From: Spirogloea muscicola
Lineage: Eukaryota > Streptophyta > Zygnematophyceae > Spirogloeales > Spirogloeaceae
NCBI GenBank assembly: GCA_009602725.1
Contig: WELB01000269.1
Coordinates: 61,292 to 92,784 of the forward strand
DNA length: 31,493 bases
Direction: 5' to 3'
Part shown: in pieces, positions 11,651 to 21,200 of the stretch
Layout of the letters: each line of letters begins with the position of its first letter
Numbering within the stretch: position 1 is the first letter of the stretch
Position numbers and translations under genes: made by a program
Notes under the pieces: model-generated
What the model saw: only the letters and a program-made list of their open reading frames with translations
What the model was told of the DNA's origin: nothing
The model's database searches: none

Positions 11651-12507
11651 AGGAGGAGCCTTGACTTTGTGGCCATGGTGCTGCCTTGCAGATGCCTTGT
11701 GGGGGGTAGTGTGTCGTCGACTTCGGTGTTTCAAGACAGGCAGAGCTGCAGGAATTGGGGCGACTGATGGCGGCGACGGTGGCAGCACAATGTGTTTGAG
11801 CCCATTCTCATCTTTTCGTGCAGCTGCGGCCTCTGGAGCCACCACGACCTGGAGGCGATGGCGAGGGGCAGAGGCTGCGAGCATGTCGCTGAGGGCCCTC
11901 CTGGCTTCTGCCGCATGCCAGCGCTTGGCTACTATTAGGCTTCTGTGTGGGGTGTCTTGCTTCAAGTGCGCCGACTGTGACCCCCAGACTGCATGCAAGC
12001 TGCGGGCTTGGAGCAGCCCTGCTGCGGAGCAGAACAAGCGCCACATGAGATGGTGAGTGTAGGCACTCAATGCAAATAAAGCAGCCGATGCGAAGGGCCT
12101 GCTGGCAGTGCACCTTGATTGTCTATGACTGCTGGAAAACCGATTCACAACGGACACATACTGGTGTAGCAAATGCTGGGGCGACTCCAACAAGAATGGA
12201 CAGCACCCGGGGCACAGCACCATTTATGTCTGCTGAGCTGTGAGCTGCACGGCATGCCAAGCTCCAAGACGTTCTCACCGAGCTCCGCTTTGGGTCTCTT
12301 CTGTGCAGCATTCTTCTTCGCAAGGCTGCCCGCCGACGTAGCTGCGATCTGGCTGCGCTGCTGGCTCGCCCTCACGAGCAGGGCCACCTCTGCAGATGCC
12401 CGCTGGCCAACGCCGGCCAACGCCACGACGAGGGCGAGTAGTGTGAGGAGGCCCATCGCTGCAACGCATCGGCTGCTGGGTCGCCGCAGTTGGGAAAGCG
12501 GCGACAT
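11399..12507 (-). CDS. Hypothetical secreted protein, Pro-rich and basic, 2 exons
   Basis: Model: exons 12162-12507 and 11399-12021 (complement), phase 1, giving 322 residues. The ATG at 12507 opens an N-terminus with several Arg residues and the hydrophobic stretch MGLLTLLALVVALAGVG followed by QRASA|EV, a good signal-peptide cleavage site; a type II anchor is the alternative. The middle is Ala/Arg/Gln-rich. The C-terminal half has a basic His/Lys/Arg stretch (KHRSRRHTTPHKASARQHHG), a (PA)n run, and an amphipathic tail (ELLWLLQQLSAS, FEAIRLLQQS). The long frame of exon 2 and the match of donor GTATGT to acceptor CCGCAG in phase support a gene, but other acceptors in the same frame are possible. 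No family is recognised. A short extracellular or cell-wall Pro-rich protein is the best guess. Confidence 0.5.
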
Positions 12508-12869
12508 GGCGGGCGCGGCCACGAGCTCCTCGGCGGCGGGACGCAGCAGGGCCGCCAATGTGGCGTTCCTCCATTGCGGCCGCGCTGCCAGCAATGTCGG
12601 TCGCCCGAGAGGCGAGCAGGCGGCGGGGCTCCCCGGGCGCTGTCAGGCGTCCTGTCGGCCCTCAGGCGCGTGGGCGCAGAGGTCCATGACGGCGATGGGA
12701 TAGGGGACCGGCACGATCCGGGGCAGCTCCGACAGACCCGCCTGTGACGGCCTGCAGCTTGCAGACGTCGACCATAAGTAAATGCTATAATCTCTCCCTG
12801 GGGCCCAAAATTTGGCATCTAACAATTTATCGCCGTTTCACCTTGGGGGCCCAAGCAGTCCTAGCTCTT

Positions 12870-12960
12870 ACCAGCCCCTTTCAGCCTATTCATACCTTTG
12901 GGCTGGCTTCCCACAGACATTGCGTCACATTGCTTCACATTACACACTGAAAGAGCTGTT
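12870..12960 (+). repeat. Dispersed 3'-tail copy
   Basis: CCTTTGGGCTGGCTTCCCAC / AGACATTGCGTCACATTG matches the tails near 9793 and 29056 (shared CATTGCGTCACATTG / CATTGCGTTACATC). Orientation is plus. Confidence 0.55.
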
Positions 12961-13472
12961 CCACCGGCTTCCGTGGCGGCGCTTCGGCTCCCAAAGTTAG
13001 CTTGAAATCTGTAATGTGCTCACTCGTGGGTACTGCGTCACTCTGTTACCTTAGCCACCTTAGCATAGGGCTTCGTTTCATGTAGCCCAATCTTTGCACG
13101 AGTTGTTACCTGAACAATGCATCTTCTTTATTGGCCACCCTTTCATCTCATGCACACCGGGCCTTCTCTTTTCCTAGCATAGCGGAGTGACAACGGGGAC
13201 CCTGCTCTTCCAACTCTCCCTCACTGTAATCCAAAGCGGCTTCCTCTGCTCGTGCTCATCACTCGAGGAAACGGAGCCAATTCTGTAGTGTGGGCGGGCT
13301 GCTCTGACACCAAGGCACAACAGCACTTCACACACGCCGCCAACGAGCAGGCCGTGACTCCCTGAAAATTGTGTGTCATGCTTATCAAGCTGGGGCCTGA
13401 CGGTCGTCCCCCAAACCCACCAAATCGGCAACAGAAGCAGGGCACGCAATCGGCAAGGCTGCTCCCTGCTGG

Positions 13473-13695
13473 TGATGAGTTTGTGGCGCTGGCGATGGAC
13501 GTGCACGGGCCGTTTTAAGAAGGGCCGGAAAGAGAAAGGGCTCGCCCATTGAGGAGAGGAGGAAGCGCGGCCAGATTGACTGGTGGCTGGGAAAGGCCAG
13601 CCCAAACGAATGGACAAAGGAGAGGGGCTGGAACAGACAGCCCCAAAAAGAATGAACAAAGGACGAGAGGGGGCCAGGGGAAGGGTCATATCCCC
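13473..13695. mobile_element. Retroelement ORF scrap followed by minus-oriented tail copies
   Basis: At 13473-13514 the plus strand reads DEFVALAMDVHGPF, the same motif as FAALAIDVHGAFG in the copy starting near 13765. Immediately after it, 13527-13695 carries two tail units in the opposite orientation: GCTCGCCCATTGAGGAGAGG, GGAAAGGCCAGCCCAAA, then GGGGCTGGAACAGACAGCCC / CAAAAAGAATGAAC. The arrangement suggests nested insertions. Confidence 0.5.
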
Positions 13696-13739
13696 TCTCT
13701 TCTGTGGGCGAGCTCTCTCTCTCATATCGGCAGTCGGTA

Positions 13740-14222
13740 GCTGGACCTTTTGACCACCCTCCAGGCGATGCCTTCGCGGCACTGGCCATTGACGTACACG
13801 GGGCCTTTGGCAGTGGCTGGTTGGATCTCCTCCAGCGGCTTGCCCGGGAGGCCATCGAGCGGCGGCAGGTTTCAATGCTCGCCAGGCTTCAATGCTGCCG
13901 GCTCCCTCGCGCAGGTCTTTCGGATGAGGCTGGCGGTCTCGCTACAGCGCTCTTTGGCTCATGCGGTCCACGCGCGCGCTGGCCGTGCTATGGCAGCTGC
14001 TTCCGGGTCTCGGCAGAGTGCCGCTTTTCCTGCTCCTAGTTACTCTGATCTGCTGTTGCTCACACTTGGATACTGAGCATCCATCTGCATCTCCCTCTGC
14101 ACCGTCTTGCACTTTGTAATGTAGTCCTTTTACGGCACTTCTTTCTTTGGCTTTGAACATTGTCCATTCTTTTTGGGTTGGCTTTGCTAGCCCCTCTTCT
14201 GTATGGGCGGGCACTTTCTTTT
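13740..14222 (+). mobile_element. Retroelement fragment, longest copy, with 3' tail
   Basis: The plus strand reads FAALAIDVHGAFGSGWLDLL then QRLAREAIERR in one frame. After a frame change near 13890 it reads AAGSLAQVFRMRLAVSLQRS, LAHAVHARAGRAMAAASGS and ends YSDLLLLTLGY with TGA at about 14074. The 3' tail follows, with CATTCTTTTTGGGTTGGCTT / TGCTAGCCCC at 14162-14193 and a GGGCGGGCACTTTCTTTT end. Alignment with the 4.8 and 5.2 kb copies supports a protein-coding ancestor. Confidence 0.6.
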
Positions 14223-15138
14223 GAAGCGGCTTGCATTGCGGGCCTTCGATCTTCGGCAGGGACAGCACGGTGAGCTGCCCGGCTTCGACGCCCCATCGCT
14301 TGCCCTGGTATTCCGCATGCGGCTTTCCATTTCCTCCTAGCTTTCCCAGGCTCACACAGCGCATTTGCGGGCAGGCCGCGTTTTGGCTGCTACTTCTGGC
14401 TTGTGATGCCTCAGTTACAGCTGCAAGTGAAACCCAAACCACCTCGATCATTCTCCTGGGCTTGCTTTTCAGAGCCGTTGGCAGTCTTGGAGGCTGTATC
14501 ACCCTAGCTGTCTTGCTTGTGTAAAGTTTCTGGACTGACCCTCCTCATTCCCCGCCCCAGACAGCTACTTAGTGATGTTTGGCTAGGTGCTTTGCGTCTC
14601 AGTATCTTTGCTTCTAAGCTGCTCTCGATAAACCTGTGAACTAGCCCTATGTCCTTTGGGAGGATAGCCAACATCTGCTAGGACTCGCGCAAGAGTACTT
14701 GTACAGATCCCCGTTGTTATCGCTTTGTCAAGCCTCAGCTTGACAAGTTCCAACTTGCGTTGGAAACAATTCAACGAATAGCAAGTCACATCGGCCAGAG
14801 TTGGTGGCTTTAGTGGAAAAATGTCACAGGGCAATTGATGAGAAAGCGGGGCACTTTGCCTTGCAGGCCTCCACCTTGCTGGCGCTTTTGCCTAACCCAC
14901 AGCTATCCCGTCTACATGAGGGTATAAGAGGTGTCTGGTTCTGAATGCATTCTACCCTAAGTCCTACTCTTATTCTCGTCTCCCTTGTTGCTGGTTTCAG
15001 CAGTCGGGATGCTGGGTACTAGTTCCAATAGTCCATGTAATTGTTACCTATCTTCCTTTAGCTGATGGTCTAATTGAGAAGAAAACCGATGAGGACTACG
15101 CCACTTGAAGGGCGTCTGATCCATATTCTGCAGAAAGA
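14223..15138. other. Spacer without firm gene
   Basis: A minus-strand ORF at 14583-14834 (includes NCFQRKLELVKLRLDKAI) has no recognised motif and no splice partner. A partial tail-like string, GGGCTTGCTTTTCAGAGCC, lies near 14460. Nothing else was recognised. Confidence 0.45.
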
Positions 15139-15186
15139 AGCTTAGTGCACGTTATGCAGCAAAGCTGCATCTACGTGCACTAAGCT
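15139..15186. repeat. Two-tier perfect hairpin downstream of the G8 gene
   Basis: Outer arms AGCTTAGTGCACGT (15139-15152) and ACGTGCACTAAGCT (15173-15186) are a perfect 14-bp inverted repeat. Inside, ATGCAGC (15154-15160) pairs with GCTGCAT (15164-15170) around AAA. It starts 97 bases after the stop codon of the minus-strand gene, so it probably lies in its 3' untranslated region. Confidence 0.85.
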
Positions 15187-15283
15187 GCTGCATCCGTCTG
15201 TGTGAGAGTAAGCAGCGGCAGTAGCAATAGTACACTCGTGGCTTGCCAATTTGGCAGATGAAGCCACCACAGAACGGCTGAGC

Positions 15284-18200
15284 TCAAGTTCGCCGGGGAA
15301 GGCAGTTCGCACCTTCTCGTCGGCCAGCCAATTGCATGTCAAAGAAGAAGTCGGTCTTCTTCGGGAAGAAGAGGTGCGCCTCTACTGCGATGACATTGGC
15401 CCCATTCTTGACCCATGTCCCAGGTGTCAAAATTGTGTCCTGCCATGACCAGCTGCCCCAGAAGCTCGCCTGTGTCGCTGACGTGACGGGTGTGTCTGGC
15501 ATGTTGAGGCGAAATACCTCATTGCCGTTCACGTACACCACAGCACCATCATTGACGATGATGCTAGCAGTCAGCTCGAAGAAGCATGCCAGATCAGCAG
15601 CTGTTATGGTGGTCCGAAAACAGTAGGTCAATGCCTTGTTGGCATCATCTGCTCCAAATGAGACTTTCGTTTGTATTCCCCCATTTGAGCCAAAGCCAAA
15701 CATCCCGGAGCCTGTTTCACAACCAGCGAAAAGTATTCAGAGGCATAACAGTAAGGACGTGGACGGCAGACGACCTGGCAAGGTAGAGTGTGAAAGCCAG
15801 GGCAAGCTAACCAGTAAATAAATAGTAATAGTAAATAGTAAACAAAGCGAGTAAATAGTAAATAAATAGGACCATCTATACTTTTTACTAGTATAGATGG
15901 TCCAGTGTCGCGTTGCAGTGCAAGTTGAGGAGCAGAATTGAGACAGAAGCTAAGGAGCTGACCAGTCTTCCAATTGCTATCATCAAAGGTAACCGTAGTC
16001 CATGTGGCAGGCGCGACGGCACCTCCATCTAAGTACCTCCATGTAGACTGGCTCTGCACATCCAGGGATACTTGGATCTGAGATCACCAGGCCTATATCA
16101 AAATTGTCAAGCAGTTCAGGCAATAGGAGTCTTACACTCTTGTGTCAGCTTTGGAGTGCTGAAGTACCGGCAAAATATGGTTGAAAGAGGAAGGTACTCA
16201 CAGGTAGCAAAATCTTCGATGGAGCTGCCAGAATGCAAGCTTTCGGAGCGCCCGGTAGCGTTTGGCAGGAACCAAAGAGGTACTTTGAGAGCACTACATC
16301 CATGGCGGCATCTCCAGACCACAGGTAGTTCTGGTGCAGCTCTACCGCAATGTAATTGAGGCCAGCCTGCGGACGGCATATGCGGTCGATCCTATTTAGC
16401 CATACTATGCTACTGAGCTGTAGTGGACGTTCCTTCTATGTGTGCGAAGGCTCATATGTGACACTTGCCTGGCATGGAAAGCGCTAACTCAGTGCTCACC
16501 TTGAGGAGGGATGCCGTGCTTGGGCCACAGGTATCGCATGGATAGAAGGTGGTCTTCAAGTCAGAGTTCCAAGTTATCGATGTCGCGACGGTCTGAAAAG
16601 TGATCAAGCCACTTGGCATGTTGGTACGGAAGACCTCTTGCCCATTAACATACAGAACTGCTCCATCGTCCCTCCTCACTGCAGCCACTGCCACGTGACA
16701 ATCAAGTAAATGTGCATATGAGTATCAGAAAGATGGTGATGAGCATGCAAGGCAGTCAAAGGAAGGGGAAGAATGTGATGTTGCTAGTATGAAGGGTCAG
16801 AATTGAGGCTTACTCATGCTCTCAATCATAGGGAGGTCTGTTGCAGTGAGCGTGAAGGCCTTGACAAAGTAGGAAGTGATGAACTTCCCCTGAATGCTGC
16901 CAATTGGGGTCTGAAAGATGTCGCTTGCATTGTACGTGTCATAGCCCAGAGGAGCAGTGCCTGTTTTCCAACTTGCAATGCCTTGGCTGAAGAACAAGAA
17001 GGAGGCAATGTTCACAGTACTTTGTCAGCTTGTGTGCAATATTGCACAAGTAGTATTATGCGAGACTGAACAAGAAGCTCCTTCCTAAGGTCTCACAAGA
17101 TCTCGATCCTGCGAATGGACTACAAGCTGGCTACTTAGGCCAATGAAATGAGCGGATGACATTGACTCACCCCACTTTCCACTGGGGAAAGGCTGCAGTG
17201 GCATCTCCTCCAAGGTCGTAGTAAGACCAGCCAGCCGATCCGGCTGGGACGACTGGTATTGCTCTTACGTAGTCAGCAATAGGTTGACATTTGCCAGCAA
17301 AGCAGCCCTGCCCTGCGCCGCAGTTCAGGTTGCCAGGCCCATTGTCCACGTAACCATCACAATCATTGTCGATGCCGTCACAGCTGTGTGAAAATGGCAA
17401 ACAATTTGGCACAGATGAGTAGCTTGCCCTGGACACCATGTGCAGGACTTCATGAGGAGGCAGCTGCTCAGCGGGGCACACTGTACACATCATTACATCC
17501 AAACAAAAAATCACGTACATTTCTGCTGATGGCTGATGGACTGAGCATGTCGAATACGCCCCATTCACACATGTCTGGATGCCAGTACCGCACTGGTTTG
17601 AACATGGCTTGGTCAAGGGGTTTCCATTGGCATCCAAACATGTGGCAGCTTGTGACGTCAACCCGCAGGTGGCCCTGTCAGGAAATTATTGAGATATTGA
17701 GTGATATCCTGAAGACATCTGTTACAGGGGTTTCCAGTATGCAATGCAAACTTCTCCTCTCTCCAAGTCTTGTATATGCATTCAAGCTGGAAGATTTATA
17801 TGATAATCCAATTATGTTGGCCTGTTGCAGAGAATTGTAGGTCCTCACTGCTTGATAGCGGAGATGCGCATGTCAAAGGCCATCTCCCATGCGTAATTGA
17901 AAGCAGCATGGACTTCCACAGTGATAAGATTTATGCCCTCCCTTAAAGCATACGAGCTTGATGATCCCACAAGGTCGACGTGGAATGAGGTGTAGTTGAC
18001 ATTAGGATATTGGATGGGCTGTAGGTGAGACAGAGCCTGAAACAGTGAGGAGATATATACATCAGCCATACCCATACTGGTTAATGCTTAGGACGATTGC
18101 ATTGAATGCACATCAGAGTTGCTCTCCCAAGATCGCCAAGGCACCTGAGTGAGTGGCCGTATCTTTCCGAGTGGCATGTTGCTCCGCAGCACCTCGTCAC

Positions 18201-21200
18201 CGTTGAGGTATACCACAACTCCATCGTCCACAATGATATCAAGATCCAGGCCGCTGTAGCAGGCCACGCTGGTCAAATTGAAGGCTTGCTGAAAGTAGTA
18301 AGTGATGACGGAGGCCGTTGTTTTGGGGATGGTGGTGACCAGAAAGTTGTTCCCGTAACCAAAGATGCCCTGCCCAGATCCAAAGCCTCCCTGGAGTGCA
18401 TGTTGCCCCACTTTGGTGGCCGTCGTCTGTGCAAAGCTGGCAGGTACAATGCCTGCACTCCAGTCCCAGCCGGCTGATCCTGATGGAAGTATGCCACAAG
18501 AGCTGCCAAAGATAGGACAAGTCATGGGGAGAGCCTCAGCGATCCAGCAGCCCCGCCCTTTGTGACACACATCAATACTGCCAGGTTAATGTCCGGCAGT
18601 ATCACAGATACGGTGGTCACAATGATACAGCCACTTTACTAAGTGGCAGGTGACCACCATATGCCTGTAAGATCAATGTGTCCAGTCAAGAGCCTGTCTC
18701 TGCCAAGGTAATGCTGCAACAGCATGCAGCTCAAGGCAGGGTGCAGATGTAGACCTTGAGAGTGGGCAACTGCTGCTGCCTGCGACGAGGCTTAGTTGCA
18801 CAAGGTCCACAATGGAAGGTCCAAGAGATATCTCAATCTGCGCTGGCTGCCCGGCCTTGCAGAAATAGCTCACGGTGGTGAGCTTGGGGGCCATATTTGA
18901 CACTAGCCCAGTGCAAGGCCTGCAGGGGTCAGCATTCTGTTAGCGCAGGTCCATACTGTAGCTTTGGACATGTAGCAGCAGACATATACAAATTTCACTT
19001 TCATTACATGAGACAAGGGCCGCTTACTTGAACACGATCTGGTCTGTCGAGGAAAATGTCCACTGGTGAAAGGCGTCAGGTGGCGCTATGCGAATTTTGG
19101 CAATGCCACCGCAGCCTGCTCCATCCTTGAGGTTCACAGCGGCTGCTGCAGGGTAGAACTTGCCACTCGACTTGAACGCGACTAGGTAGGTGTACCCAGT
19201 CAGCAGGTTGGCAAAGAAGAACCGAGACGTGCTTGTCGCCCCTCCATAAGCGACATACTCAGCATTGAGATTACCATCGAGCACCGTGGTCATGCCATCC
19301 TCCACTCTGTCAAGATCATGGCAAACTCTTTAGGCAAGTGTGTGCATGCATGAAAAGCTTGTCGGAGCACAAGCAAGTTTCCCTCAACAGGCAATGATGG
19401 TCAGGCAATCGCAAGGTCCAAACAGGGGTGTGCTGCACGTCGACAACCTGTCTACTTACTAAGCTTCTCCTGTTGTTTAAGTTACACACCGCCCATTGCG
19501 ATCAGCCAAGAAATACATCAAGCATCACACTTGGCCAGCCACAGTCCAGGCCTTGTGGTGGTTTGCCAACCTGGTTATCTCCACCCAGCTGAAGTCGCCA
19601 TGCTTGCGAGCGCCCAACATCGTGGGGCCGAAGCCAGGCTCGTTATACTGGATGGCGACTGTGCGGTAACAAAGCTTTGGGCAGCTGTATGCGTTCCATG
19701 CAGCCTGCAGCGTGCACCCCTTAGCCGCCGGCGGCAGCATGGCAGGAGTGCGTGCAACGACATAGCCGGGCGCACCGACCAGGCAGCCGTCCAGGTCCCT
19801 GAGCGCGTACTGCAGCGAGATTTCGCCGCCATCCACAACAGGCATACCTGGGCTCCACGCTGCAATGCGCGGAACCATGTATACTGGGGTCGCATTCACG
19901 AAGCTCAGGCTCTGTACCCTGCATTGTCATGAGTTGAATAATCAGCGGCTAACAACCTTAGGATCCTGCAAAGTATCACTGAAGAGTATAACCGCCACAG
20001 TATGTTTGCACTCAGACATACAGTCTAAGAAGATGGCGAAAATGATTTAGTCTGTATGTACAGCTGCAGCTATTTTCCGGCACGAAGTTGTCCAAGAAAG
20101 GGCACATGCTCACCTCTGAGCCGCATTCCAGAAGTCAGCTGCGCCTGCGAGGCCGAGCGCGGCAGCCGGACGGCAGGTCGGGTCGTAATTGGCAAACGTG
20201 GACCCTTTGACGAGGTTGGGAAAGCCACCAGACTCGCTGCGGTTGCCCTGGTCCCACACGATGCCGAAGCTTGGCATCTTGTGGTGCCCGATAGACGACC
20301 TCGCCGGCGTTCCGCGCGACACCGGCAACGTGCAACCTGTGACCGGCCTGTGGCAGGGAGAAGAGAACCCAAGGTTATCCTCATGTATACCTTGCCTCGC
20401 TGCAGCTTTTCCTCAGTGAAAGATTTTATCAAGTAGATGGAGCATAGAGTCTGGGGCCAAGGGCTTACACGCAGGGGCCCCATTCGTCGGTGCGAAAGCA
20501 CTGTGCCGGATTGCCGTAGTTGGCGCTAAGGCCAACAAATCTGGACCTCTGCACTGTGATGCCCTCGTCCTGATTGAGGTAGATGCCCCAAGGGTTGTCA
20601 GAGAAGGTAAGGTCAGTCGCCGTTATGCCGTCACTGTTGTGAATGAACAGCCTGTAATGACATTTGCACGGAGAGAAAGCATGTGAGAAGGAGAAGATGT
20701 ATCATTGTTACACCCAATATACACTGCAGGCTCCTTGCGCGCCGCATGTTCAGATTCGGAAAACTGAATGTCATTGTATAGTCCTTTGCCATTCTGCAGC
20801 ATGCAGCTAGCCTGCCACATACCCTATCCACCCGTTCTTGAATGCTTGCAGGCGTGCGAAAACAGCGGACGCCGGAACCTGAACACGAATAGACAGTGCG
20901 TTTTAATGAATATGGTGAAGTCACTGACACAGCCCTCGGGAGAGGAGCAGGCTTTACAAATTATATGACATCCAAAACATGTTTGCCATTGACATCTGCA
21001 GTTGTATGGATGAATGTAGACTGGCACAAGACACTGCTTGCTCACCCCAGAGGGCAAACGTGGCCGCATGCCGTGGGGGTATGTGCGGAAGCCGGCAGTC
21101 CCATACGAGTGTGCAACATTGTCAGTGAAGATGCCCAGTGGGACGTTGAAGGGGACGACTGCATTGTTCCCGGGGAGGTCAGCCGAGATGCCGCGCACCG

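Noticed and set aside
13174-13875. 233-codon minus-strand ORF
   Set aside because: It is antisense to retroelement fragments and runs through tail repeats; the peptide is low-complexity and has no recognised motif.
16283-16284. Alternative donor GTACCT for exon 21 of the G8 gene
   Set aside because: The GTGAGT donor after 16202 is stronger and gives phase 0, which matches the ATCCAAGTATCC exon start at 16077; GTACCT gives a phase that fails.
17845-17850. In-frame TGA after AIKQ as the end of the beta-helix gene
   Set aside because: A CA|GTGAGG donor two bases earlier joins in phase to the Cys-rich exon at 17674, and the domain series continues to 15284, so one longer gene fits better.
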